A stretch of 24,488 nt of DNA from Betaproteobacteria bacterium UBA5582 (GCA_002425245.1 DILW01000024.1:1-24488), one strand, 5' to 3'; counted from the first letter of the stretch, positions 13,152-21,235 are shown. The notes: generated by a model not told the origin, from the sequence alone. Numbers and translations are program-made.

Positions 13152-15542
13152 ATGATTCCGCCCTACATCCGCGATGGCATCCTGCTGCGCTCGATCGTAG
13201 CCACCCTGCTGGTCTTCTGCCTGGTCGGTCTCGGCACCATTGCCTACGCGGTGAATACCGCCAAGAGCCAGGCCGAGGCGGATTCCCGGGAGCGCATCGA
13301 GCAGTTGCTGGGCACGGTGCAAACCACCCTGCGCATTGCCTGCTTCGTCAAGGACCACGAACTGGCCCGTGAGGTCGCCCAGGGCCTGCTCAGCAACGAC
13401 GTGGTCCTGCGCGTAACGATCAGCGAGAGCGGCACGCTGATGACCGATCTCCGACGCCCCGGCAGCGTCGGCACGACCGCTGCCCAGCGCCTGGTGCGCC
13501 CCATTCACTCGCCGTTCGCTGAGGACGAGGTGATCGGCGAAATCAGCCTGACCCCCGACCCTGGGGTGATCGAACGGCACATCCGTGCCGCAACCATCGG
13601 CCATACCTGGCAGCTGCTGTGGCAGCTGGCCCTGATCGCCGGGGTCATGGTAATCACCCTGCTCGCTTTCGTGATCCATCCGATTGGTGCGATTTCCCGC
13701 GCCCTGCATGCGATGGACCCGACCACCGGCGAACGTCTTGCCATCCCCTCCGGGCACGGCAAGACGGAAATCGGACGCCTGGTGACCGACGTCAATGCCC
13801 TCGCCGGCCGGCTGGTCAAGGCGCTCGACGAGGAACGCCAGTTACGCCGGCAACGCGAACTCGACGAACAGAAATACCATGCCATCTTCGACAACGCCGA
13901 AAGCGGCATCTTCCTGGTCCAGCGCAACGGCTGGCTGGTCTCATGGAATCCGGCACTGGCCCGCCTGCTGGGCATCGCCCGGAGTGTTGGCGGCAAAGGC
14001 GAGCTGGCCTTGCCCGAACTGCCCTGGGCCGACGCCAGCGCCATCGCCATGCTCATCGAGCGCACCTTCGTCACCGGCGAAACCACCCGCGGCGACCTCA
14101 TCCTGCAGCGTGCCGATGGCGACCAGACATGGATCAACATCGTGCTCAGCCCGGTCGGCAATGATCTGTTGCAGGGGGTGGCGCACGACGTTTCGGCGCT
14201 CAAGGAATCGGAAGCGGAGGCACGCCGCCAGGCGATGACCGACCCACTCACCGGGCTGGCCAATCGCGCCAGCCTGGAACAGATGCTGGGCTCGCGGATT
14301 CGCCACCACCACCTGAAGGCGGGCCGCGGCTTCACCCTGCTGCATGTCGATATCGACAAGTTCCGCCACATCATCGAAGGCATCGGTGTGCCCGCCGGCG
14401 ACCAGATCCTGAAGGCAGTCGCCGCGCGCCTGGGCGCCCTGGTCAAGGCGGAAGACACCCTGGCCCGGCTCTCCGCCGACATCTTCGCCATCGTCCTGCA
14501 AAACCTGAATGACGACGAGACCGTCGAAAAGGTGGTGGACCGGCTGATGGGCAGCCTGCGCCAGCCGCATCTGGTGGATGGCTCGCCGATCTCCCTGCAC
14601 ACCAGTATCGGCATCACCCTGTTTCCCACCGATGCGGCCGATGCCCCGAGCCTGTTGCGCAACGCCGAGCTGGCCTGCGACAAGGCCAAGAATGCCGGTG
14701 GCAACCAGTCGGCATTTTTCGCGCAGAACCTGGCCGAAGCTGCAGAGCAGCGCCGTCACCTGGAAAGCGATCTGCGCCAGGCGGTACGCGAGGGCCAGTT
14801 CGAACTGCACTGCCAGCCAATCGCCGACCTGCGCCAGCGCTGTGTCGCCGGCGCTGAAGGACTGATCCGCTGGCGCCACCCGGAACGCGGTCTGGTGCCG
14901 CCCGACCGCTTCATCCCGATTGCCGAACAGACCGGATTGATCAACGAAATCGGCCTGTGGGTCGTCGACACCGCCTGCCGCCAGCTCGCCAGCTGGCAGT
15001 CGGTGGGAAGCGATTGCTACCTGTCGGTCAATGTCTCCGGCCGGCAGATTCCCGACGGCCTGCCGCCAGCCGCCATCGCCGACGCCATGGCCCGGCACGG
15101 TGTAAGCGCGGAACGCCTGGTGCTGGAAATCACCGAAGGCATCCTGCTCAGCAACATTGCCGAGGCCCAGGCCTGGCTGCAGGCGATCAAGCAACTCGGG
15201 CTACGCGTCTACCTCGACGATTTCGGCACTGGCTATTCCTCGCTCTCCTACCTCAAGCGCTTTCCGCTCGATACGCTCAAGATCGACCGTTCCTTCGTCC
15301 AGGACATGCAGGCAGGCAACAGCGAATACTCGCTGGTCGAGGCCATCGTCGCGATGGCCCGCAGCCTGGGTCTGAAGGTCGTCGCCGAGGGCGTGGAAAC
15401 GACCGCCCAGCTCGAACTGCTGAGCCGCATGGGCTGCCACCATGCCCAGGGCTACCACCTCTCCCGGCCGTTGCCGCCAGATGATTTCCTGCCGGCGGTC
15501 GGCGAGATCAACCGCCGCCTGGCGGCCGGGGAAGCGGGCTGA
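13152..15542 (+). CDS. Membrane PAS-GGDEF-EAL protein with degenerate GGDEF
   Basis: 796 residues from ATG 13152. Order: a membrane segment at about 10-33, a periplasmic sensor domain to about 155, a second membrane segment at about 157-178, a HAMP-like linker, PAS (about 238-350), GGDEF (about 355-510) and EAL (about 535-790). The GGDEF signature is replaced by S441-A-D-I-F445, so cyclase activity is unlikely. The EAL domain keeps its key features: E569-G-L571 (AEGLIRWRHPERG), ITEGILL, LDDFGTGYSSLSYLKRFPLDTLKIDRSFV around D689-D690 (split here by eye), and VAEGVET. It probably degrades cyclic di-GMP in response to a periplasmic signal. It is convergent with the SIR2-like gene, with one base between the stops. 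Confidence 0.93.
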   Translation: MIPPYIRDGILLRSIVATLLVFCLVGLGTIAYAVNTAKSQAEADSRERIEQLLGTVQTTLRIACFVKDHELAREVAQGLLSNDVVLRVTISESGTLMTDLRRPGSVGTTAAQRLVRPIHSPFAEDEVIGEISLTPDPGVIERHIRAATIGHTWQLLWQLALIAGVMVITLLAFVIHPIGAISRALHAMDPTTGERLAIPSGHGKTEIGRLVTDVNALAGRLVKALDEERQLRRQRELDEQKYHAIFDNAESGIFLVQRNGWLVSWNPALARLLGIARSVGGKGELALPELPWADASAIAMLIERTFVTGETTRGDLILQRADGDQTWINIVLSPVGNDLLQGVAHDVSALKESEAEARRQAMTDPLTGLANRASLEQMLGSRIRHHHLKAGRGFTLLHVDIDKFRHIIEGIGVPAGDQILKAVAARLGALVKAEDTLARLSADIFAIVLQNLNDDETVEKVVDRLMGSLRQPHLVDGSPISLHTSIGITLFPTDAADAPSLLRNAELACDKAKNAGGNQSAFFAQNLAEAAEQRRHLESDLRQAVREGQFELHCQPIADLRQRCVAGAEGLIRWRHPERGLVPPDRFIPIAEQTGLINEIGLWVVDTACRQLASWQSVGSDCYLSVNVSGRQIPDGLPPAAIADAMARHGVSAERLVLEITEGILLSNIAEAQAWLQAIKQLGLRVYLDDFGTGYSSLSYLKRFPLDTLKIDRSFVQDMQAGNSEYSLVEAIVAMARSLGLKVVAEGVETTAQLELLSRMGCHHAQGYHLSRPLPPDDFLPAVGEINRRLAAGEAG

Positions 15543-15543
15543 T

Positions 15544-16383
15544 TCAGGCAGCCAGGGCCGCGCCGCCGATGAACTCGAAGATGTCGGCGTCGATGATTTC
15601 CAGGCCGATCTTCCTGCAATAGCGCTTTTCCTTTTCGGTCGGCGTCGCGATGAACACCCAGCCGGCTGGCTGGGCGGCCGAGTAGATGATGTCGGCCATG
15701 ACCATGCGCTCGGTATCGCGGTTCAGGCGCATGCCCATCAACAGGTATTGCTTGCCCTGGCGCAAGGCCTTGACCTCGGGCGGAATCGAGAAGCCGCCCA
15801 TCAGTTCGGTGATGAAATCGACGTAGTCGGCGTCGGACGCGATGTAGTCGCCTTCCGGCCGCGGCGTGCCCATCGGCTTGAACAGGATGGGTCGCGAACA
15901 GTCGAGCTGCTCGACCCGCTGGTAACGCTCGCCATCCCACGCGAACAACTTGTAGCGGAAGGCGGTGCCGCTGATCCGGGCGACGCCGACGATCAGGTTG
16001 TGGGGCACGGCAGCGTAGGAATCCTGGAGCTGGGTGTCGCGATTGATATCGATGACATAGGCCGGCGCCAGCGCCTGCAGCCAGTCGTGCACCGCCGCCC
16101 GAGTCCACCGCGTTTCGCCGTAGGTCTTGTTCAGGAAGCGGGTGACCGCGCTGCGGCCGCGCTTGAGTTCGACGTTCATCGCCGCCCGCGGGAATTCGTA
16201 CATCAGCTTGGGGGCCATCGGCTTGCCGCCATTCATGGCGATGATCAGCGAATCGCTGTCGGCCGGAATCGGGGCGCCGCTTGCGGCATCCTTGACGTCG
16301 GCCAGCACGCCGGGGCCGAGATAGGGGACGATGCTGCCGTCGCGCAGGCCGGCCAGCAGTTTTTCGCGCAGTTCAGGGCTCAT
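15544..16383 (-). CDS. SIR2-like domain protein, predicted NifA regulon
   Basis: 279 residues from ATG 16383. The fold signatures of the SIR2_2 family are present: DGSIVPYLGPGV (about 15-26, the NAD-loop equivalent of VPFLGAGVS), YVIDINRDTQLQ (109-120, equivalent to the TNYD strand), ILFKPMGTP (166-174, equivalent to the KLHG catalytic loop), DADYVDFI, and KQYLLMGMRLNRDTER (211-226). The catalytic His of HG is Met171 here, so classical NAD hydrolase or deacetylase activity is doubtful. There is no signal peptide or membrane segment. The promoter region has a sigma-54-type element and a NifA-type site, which suggests a nitrogen-fixation role rather than phage defence. Specific function unknown. 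Confidence 0.75.
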   Translation of the reverse strand: MSPELREKLLAGLRDGSIVPYLGPGVLADVKDAASGAPIPADSDSLIIAMNGGKPMAPKLMYEFPRAAMNVELKRGRSAVTRFLNKTYGETRWTRAAVHDWLQALAPAYVIDINRDTQLQDSYAAVPHNLIVGVARISGTAFRYKLFAWDGERYQRVEQLDCSRPILFKPMGTPRPEGDYIASDADYVDFITELMGGFSIPPEVKALRQGKQYLLMGMRLNRDTERMVMADIIYSAAQPAGWVFIATPTEKEKRYCRKIGLEIIDADIFEFIGGAALAA

Positions 16384-16418
16384 CTTCTTTTCTCTGGGGG
16401 TTGGGTAGGCCTCCCGAT

Positions 16419-16433
16419 GCAAAATTCAGGCCC
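16419..16433 (-). promoter_or_regulatory. Sigma-54-type promoter of the SIR2-like gene
   Basis: Minus strand GGGCCT-N5-TTGC: the invariant GG and GC are present with the correct 10-bp spacing and the -12 element is perfect, but only three of six -24 bases match TGGCAC. It lies 35 bp before the ATG. A NifA-type site is centred about 65 bp upstream of it, which supports the call. Confidence 0.58.
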
Positions 16434-16468
16434 ATTGCCGGAAGCCCTCAGGCCAAGGATCGCGCCCG

Positions 16469-16483
16469 ATTGCCCCGGGCAAT
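16469..16483. repeat. 15-bp palindrome abutting the NifA-type site
   Basis: ATTGCCC-C-GGGCAAT is a perfect 7-bp inverted repeat around one base. Its last base is the first T of the NifA-type site. It may be an operator for a second regulator or a chance GC-rich palindrome. Confidence 0.5.
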
Positions 16484-16498
16484 GTCGGCTTTACGACA
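16483..16498. promoter_or_regulatory. NifA-type upstream activator site
   Basis: TGTCGGCTTTACGACA fits TGT-N10-ACA and the window-wide TGTC-N7-CGACA pattern. It lies 49 bp upstream of the SIR2-like gene's sigma-54-type promoter, almost the same distance as at the hemerythrin locus. The histidine kinase gene lies 122 bp away on the other side without a visible -24/-12 pair. Confidence 0.75.
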
Positions 16499-16620
16499 CG
16501 ACAATCGCGCAAGCGGCAGAAACGCGGGCAAACGCAAGAATTTCGGGAAGATAGGCCGAACCGCATACAGCAATGACACAATCGCCTTACAATGTGCATG
16601 CTCATTACAAGTAAAGCGCA

Positions 16621-19272
16621 ATGCCTCTGACATCGCACGGGAAATGTCTGGTCCTGCTGGTCTCGCTCCTGCCGCTACTGGCGCAGGCCGGTGAGACGCT
16701 GACCCTGGGGGTTTTTGCCTTCCGCCCCAAGCCGGTGATGGCCGAAAAGTACGACCCGCTCGGCCCCTACCTCAGCGACGCCACCCCCGGCCACGACATC
16801 CGGGTCGAGTATCTCGACCACGCCGAGATGAACGCTGCGCTTGCCGCCGGACGCATCGATCTGGTGCTGACCAACCCGTCGCACTTCATCCAGCTGCGCC
16901 ACAACAACCGCCTTTCCGGCGCCATGGCTACCCTGCAGTCGCTGGAAAACGGCAAGGCCACCGCCGAGCTCGGCGGCGTCATCGTCACCCGCGCCGACAG
17001 TGCCATCAAGCGCCTTTCCGACATCCGTGGCAGCCGGCTGGCAACACCGGGCGTCGGCGCCATGTTTCTCGGCGGCTACCAGGCCCAGGCCTACGAACTG
17101 CTGCAAGCCGGCATCCATCTGCCCGGTGACGCGAAGATCATCCAGACCAGTAGCCATGATGGCGTGATTGATGCTCTGCTGGCCGGCGAAGCCGACGTCG
17201 GTTTTGTCCGCACCGGCATACTCGAAACCCTGATCGCCGAAGGCCGGCTGCGCCCCGACCAGCTGCGCGTGGTCAATCCCCTGAGCTACAGTAATTTCCC
17301 CTATGTCACTTCGACCCACCTCTACCCGGAGTGGGTCTTCGCGGCATCACCCCGCCTGCCGGACGATCTGGTCAAACGCATCAACCGCGCGCTGCTGATG
17401 ATCACGCCGGACATGCCGGTGGCAATGGCGATGGGCATCCACGGCTTCACCATTCCCGGCGATTACCAGAACGTTGACCAACTGACGCGTGCCCTGCGCC
17501 TTCCCCCCTACGAAACCCCGGATTTCAGCTGGCAGGATGTCTGGCAACGCTACCAGTGGCAGCTGATGGCCGGCACCCTGGCCCTGCTGCTCATTTCCCT
17601 GCTCGCCCTCCGGCTGTGGCACTTGCGGCGTGTCCGCAGCCGCGAGGCCGAGCGACTGCAGACGATCACCGACACCATCGCCGACGGCATCTACGTGCTC
17701 GACCGCAACGGCCAGGTCAGCCTGGTCAACCCCGCGTTCACCGAAATTCTCGGTTATTCGACCAAGGAAATCATCGGCGCCATCGGTCACGACCTCTTCC
17801 ACCACCACGGCAGTGAGCCCGTGCCGCTGGCCCAGTGCCCGTGGTTCGACAGTGTGCGCCACGGTCGGGATTTCCTGGGCGAAGTGCAGTTCCGTCACCG
17901 CAACGGTAGCCTGATCGACGTGTACATCGCCGCCCGACCGATCCGTGACCCCGATGGGCACCCCACCGGTGGCTCGGTCACCGCTTTCCACGACATCCGC
18001 GAACGCAAGCAGACCGAGGCCGAACTGCAGCGCCACCGCGAACATCTGGAAAGCCTGGTCGACGAGCGCACCATCGCGCTCCGGCGGGCCAGCGAAACTG
18101 CCGAAAGCGCCAGCCGCGCCAAGAGCACCTTCCTCGCCAACATGAGCCATGAGCTGCGCACGCCGATGAACGCGATCATGGGCATGACCAGCATGATCCT
18201 GCGTCAGCAGCAGGACCCCCAGTTGCGCACGCAACTGGGCAAGATCGAGACCGCGTCGAAACACCTGCTGCACGTGATCAACGACGTTCTCGACATTTCC
18301 CGGATCGAGGCCGACCGCCTGCAACTGGAGGAAATCGACTTCCTCCCCGGCAGTCTGTTCGAGAATCTGAACAGCCTCACCGCCGAACGGGCCGCCGACA
18401 AGGGACTGAAACTGAGCCTGGAACTCGACCCGGACCTGAGCGGCCGGTCACTGATTGGCGACCCCTTGCGTCTGGGGCAAGTGCTGCTCAACCTGACCGG
18501 CAATGCCATCAAATTCACTCGCCAGGGTACGGTCAAGGTACGCGGCAAGGGCAGCGCTATCGTCGATGGCCGGATCGAGGTGCGCTTCGAGGTCGAGGAC
18601 AGCGGCATCGGCATCGCCCCGGAGGCGCTGGAGCGACTGTTCACCCCGTTCGAGCAGGCCGACAACTCGATGGCCCGCAAGTACGGCGGCAGCGGCCTTG
18701 GCCTGGCCATCAGCAAGCGCCTAGTCGAGTTGATGGGCGGGCGTATTGGCGTGCACAGCACCCCCGGCCTGGGTAGCACTTTCTGGTTCACCGTCCGCCT
18801 GCGCGCCAGTGACCGGCAGCAGTCGATGCCCGAACCCGGACACGCAGCCGAACTGCACATCGCACGTGAATTCCCCGGCGCCCGCATCCTGCTCGCCGAA
18901 GACGAGCCGATCAACCGCGAGGTCTCGCTGGGCCTGCTGGAAGATTGCGGGCTGTGCGTGGACACGGCGGAAGACGGTGCGGCCGCGGTGGCGCTGGCCC
19001 GCCGCAGCGATTACGACCTGATCCTGATGGACATGCAGATGCCAACGATGAACGGCGTCGAGGCAACGGCGGCGATCCGCGCAGCATCGCTGAACATGGA
19101 TACGCCGATCATCGCCATGACCGCCAACGCCTTTGCCGAGGATCGCCTGCGCTGCATGGCCGCGGGCATGAACGACCACCTCGGCAAACCGGTTTCCCCG
19201 GAGCGCCTGTTCGAGACCCTGCTCAAGTGGTTACGGCGCGGCCACAGCCTGCCGGCCGACAGCGCCGACTAA
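16621..19272 (+). CDS. Hybrid histidine kinase with PhnD-like periplasmic sensor
   Basis: 883 residues. Order: signal peptide (about 1-23), PhnD-like periplasmic binding domain (about 25-300, with LTNPSHFIQLR and DVGFVRTGILE), a membrane helix at about 313-335, PAS (about 345-465) and a coiled linker. HisKA follows with phospho-acceptor H510 (NMSHELRTPMNAIMG). The HATPase has LLNLTGNAIKF, D660-SGIGI and GGSGLGLAI. The receiver domain (about 755-870) has E760-D761, phospho-acceptor D804 in ILMDMQMP, and a conserved Lys in LGKPV. It probably senses a small oxyanion or organic ligand in the periplasm. No partner response regulator is nearby, so the output is unknown. It is divergent from the SIR2-like gene. 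Confidence 0.93.
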   Translation: MPLTSHGKCLVLLVSLLPLLAQAGETLTLGVFAFRPKPVMAEKYDPLGPYLSDATPGHDIRVEYLDHAEMNAALAAGRIDLVLTNPSHFIQLRHNNRLSGAMATLQSLENGKATAELGGVIVTRADSAIKRLSDIRGSRLATPGVGAMFLGGYQAQAYELLQAGIHLPGDAKIIQTSSHDGVIDALLAGEADVGFVRTGILETLIAEGRLRPDQLRVVNPLSYSNFPYVTSTHLYPEWVFAASPRLPDDLVKRINRALLMITPDMPVAMAMGIHGFTIPGDYQNVDQLTRALRLPPYETPDFSWQDVWQRYQWQLMAGTLALLLISLLALRLWHLRRVRSREAERLQTITDTIADGIYVLDRNGQVSLVNPAFTEILGYSTKEIIGAIGHDLFHHHGSEPVPLAQCPWFDSVRHGRDFLGEVQFRHRNGSLIDVYIAARPIRDPDGHPTGGSVTAFHDIRERKQTEAELQRHREHLESLVDERTIALRRASETAESASRAKSTFLANMSHELRTPMNAIMGMTSMILRQQQDPQLRTQLGKIETASKHLLHVINDVLDISRIEADRLQLEEIDFLPGSLFENLNSLTAERAADKGLKLSLELDPDLSGRSLIGDPLRLGQVLLNLTGNAIKFTRQGTVKVRGKGSAIVDGRIEVRFEVEDSGIGIAPEALERLFTPFEQADNSMARKYGGSGLGLAISKRLVELMGGRIGVHSTPGLGSTFWFTVRLRASDRQQSMPEPGHAAELHIAREFPGARILLAEDEPINREVSLGLLEDCGLCVDTAEDGAAAVALARRSDYDLILMDMQMPTMNGVEATAAIRAASLNMDTPIIAMTANAFAEDRLRCMAAGMNDHLGKPVSPERLFETLLKWLRRGHSLPADSAD

Positions 19273-19287
19273 GGCCGGCGCCCCGGT

Positions 19288-20226
19288 TCAGCGGGTAGAC
19301 AGGCTGACGTCGGCGACCCCGCCGATGACCAGGAATTCATCCTCACCGCGCAACACGCCGGGCAGCAGGCCACAGTAGAAGAAAATCTTGGTCAGCGGCA
19401 CCTCGACGGCGATGATGTAGTCGCCGAACTCGCAGGCCCGCTCACGGCTGCAGGTGAACGAGGAAAGGTTGTTGAGCAGGATGGTGTAGCGCCCGTCCGC
19501 GCCCCGGTCCAGGATCTCGTGGTCGCCGACCCGGTTGATGCCGCGGTACAGGGTGACATGGCGCGCCCCCTGATGGCGCCGCGTCAGCTCGTGCTGGCAA
19601 TAGGTGTAGACCAGGTCGAACTGCGACTCCAGGGCGCTGGTGCCGTACAGGCCCTGCGAACGCATTTCCAGGTAGCGCCCCCAGGCATCGCCTGAAGTTT
19701 CGCGTAAGGGCTGCCCGTGCCAGCGCGGCAACAGCCCGAAACGCGACTCGACCCAGCCCTTGAGTACAGCCCCCTCGCGACTGTCGGCATCGAAGCTCCA
19801 GCCGCGGATCATGCGCGCGTAGTTGGCGCGGGCGCGTGCCTTGCGGTTACCGGTAAAGCCCATTTCCTCCGGCCATTCGAGCTGGAAATGCACGGTCAGG
19901 TAATCGCGGAAGACTTCCCCGCGCACCGCTGGATCGTCGCCGGCTTCGGCCAGGCGGCGGAACAGGTCGCGGTGCAGCTCGGCCACGCCGTCGAGCAGGA
20001 GCGGCGACGGGTGACGCTGGTAGGTCAGGCTGCCGAGCACCACCGCCGGCAGGTTGCAGCGGTTGATCGGCAGCCGCGCCCGCCGCGGCAGGGTCGCCCG
20101 ATCATTGCCGCCGGTAACCGAATTGACCGTTTCCGTCCCCGCCGATTTGTCGTCACCCCGACACTGAGCCGGCGCTTTGTCGCAAAGCAGCGCCTCACCA
20201 TGCGCCGGGCCATTTTCTATTTTCAT
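19288..20226 (-). CDS. draT: NAD+--dinitrogen-reductase ADP-ribosyltransferase DraT
   Basis: 312 residues. DraT moves ADP-ribose from NAD+ onto a specific arginine of NifH, switching nitrogenase off. The core starts at LPINRCNLPAVVLGSLTYQRHPSPLLLDGV (in outline, residues 52-81), a DraT hallmark. ADP-ribosyltransferase features are visible: R228 in LYRGINR, S255-S256 in NNLSSFT, and a C-terminal E295-D-E297 motif in LRGEDEFLVIGG. The first 45 or so residues before the conserved core are a low-conservation extension; ATG 20226 is the only ATG in this part and has no clear ribosome-binding site. It is divergent from nifH, and the NifA site for nifH lies inside its 5' coding region. I found no sigma-54 promoter for draT itself. 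Confidence 0.95.
   Translation of the reverse strand: MKIENGPAHGEALLCDKAPAQCRGDDKSAGTETVNSVTGGNDRATLPRRARLPINRCNLPAVVLGSLTYQRHPSPLLLDGVAELHRDLFRRLAEAGDDPAVRGEVFRDYLTVHFQLEWPEEMGFTGNRKARARANYARMIRGWSFDADSREGAVLKGWVESRFGLLPRWHGQPLRETSGDAWGRYLEMRSQGLYGTSALESQFDLVYTYCQHELTRRHQGARHVTLYRGINRVGDHEILDRGADGRYTILLNNLSSFTCSRERACEFGDYIIAVEVPLTKIFFYCGLLPGVLRGEDEFLVIGGVADVSLSTR
20148..20163 (+). promoter_or_regulatory. NifA upstream activator site for nifHDK
   Basis: TGTCGTCACCCCGACA fits TGT-N10-ACA and lies 98 bp upstream of the -24 element of the nifH promoter, within the usual range. It sits inside the start of the draT coding region. Confidence 0.85.
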
Positions 20227-20231
20227 TTATA

Positions 20232-20244
20232 AATCAATGATTTG
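20232..20244 (+). promoter_or_regulatory. IHF-binding site in the nifH promoter
   Basis: AATCAA-TGAT-TTG is an exact fit to WATCAA-N4-TTR, in an A/T-rich patch between the NifA site and the -24 element. This is the standard place for IHF at nifH promoters. Confidence 0.8.
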
Positions 20245-20261
20245 TGGTCTGCCAGCCGACC

Positions 20262-20276
20262 TGGCACGCAACGTGC
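20262..20276 (+). promoter_or_regulatory. Sigma-54 (-24/-12) promoter of nifHDK
   Basis: TGGCAC-N5-GTGC with GG-N10-GC spacing: the -24 element is perfect (TGGCACG) and the -12 has one mismatch (GTGC for TTGC). The nifH ATG is 66 bp further on, preceded by AAGGAG. Confidence 0.92.
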
Positions 20277-20342
20277 AGATGGTCAGTCGCGACACTCACC
20301 AATTCCGTTTCAAATCGACTGACAGACTAAGGAGATTACACC

Positions 20343-21224
20343 ATGGCAAAACTGCGTCAATGCGCCATTTACGGCAAGGGCGGCATCGGCAAGTCGACCA
20401 CCACCCAGAACCTGGTGGCCGCCCTCGCCGAGTCCGGCAAGAAGGTCATGATCGTCGGCTGCGACCCGAAGGCCGACTCCACCCGCCTGATCCTGCACAG
20501 CAAGGCCCAGACCACCGTCATGCACCTGGCTGCTGAAGCCGGTTCGGTCGAAGACCTCGAACTCGAAGACGTCCTGTCGGTTGGTTTCGGCGGCGTCAAG
20601 TGCGTCGAGTCCGGCGGCCCGGAACCCGGCGTCGGCTGTGCCGGCCGCGGCGTCATCACCGCCATCAACTTCCTGGAAGAAGAAGGCGCCTATGACGAAG
20701 ACCTCGACTTCGTCTTCTACGACGTCCTCGGCGACGTGGTCTGCGGTGGCTTCGCCATGCCGATCCGCGAAAACAAGGCCCAGGAAATCTACATCGTCTG
20801 CTCCGGCGAAATGATGGCCATGTACGCCGCCAACAACATCGCCAAGGGCATCGTCAAGTACGCCAACTCCGGTGGCGTGCGTCTGGCCGGCCTGATCTGC
20901 AACAGCCGCAACACCGACCGCGAAGACGAACTGATCATGGCTCTGGCCTCGCGCCTCGGCACCACCATGATCCACTTCGTGCCGCGCAACAACGTTGTGC
21001 AACACGCCGAAATCCGCCGCATGACCTGCGTTGAATACGATCCGACCCACAAGCAGTCCGACGAGTACCGCGCCCTGGCCTCGAAGATCGTCAACAACAC
21101 CAACTTCGTCATCCCGACCCCGGTCGAGATGGAAGAGCTGGAAGAGCTGCTGATGGAATTCGGCATCATGGAAGCGGAAGACGAAACCATCGTCGGCAAG
21201 ACCGCTGCCGAACTGGCCGCCTGA
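20343..21224 (+). CDS. nifH: Nitrogenase iron protein NifH
   Basis: 293 residues. NifH is the homodimeric [4Fe-4S] reductase that passes electrons to NifDK with ATP hydrolysis. The P-loop is GKGGIGKSTT (11-20). Cluster ligands are C99 (GVGCAGRG) and C134 (DVVCGGFAMP), counting the initiator Met. R102, three residues after the first ligand, is the arginine modified by DraT, and both draT and draG are in this window. The length is normal. Codon use is strongly biased to C/G-ending optimal codons, as in highly expressed genes. It is followed by a hairpin and then nifD in the same operon. Confidence 0.99.
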   Translation: MAKLRQCAIYGKGGIGKSTTTQNLVAALAESGKKVMIVGCDPKADSTRLILHSKAQTTVMHLAAEAGSVEDLELEDVLSVGFGGVKCVESGGPEPGVGCAGRGVITAINFLEEEGAYDEDLDFVFYDVLGDVVCGGFAMPIRENKAQEIYIVCSGEMMAMYAANNIAKGIVKYANSGGVRLAGLICNSRNTDREDELIMALASRLGTTMIHFVPRNNVVQHAEIRRMTCVEYDPTHKQSDEYRALASKIVNNTNFVIPTPVEMEELEELLMEFGIMEAEDETIVGKTAAELAA

Positions 21225-21235
21225 TATTCGCCATC

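Noticed and set aside
15544..16383. SIR2-like gene as part of a phage-defence system
   Set aside because: No partner effector or sensor gene is adjacent, the catalytic histidine seems lost, and the promoter looks like a nitrogen-fixation promoter.
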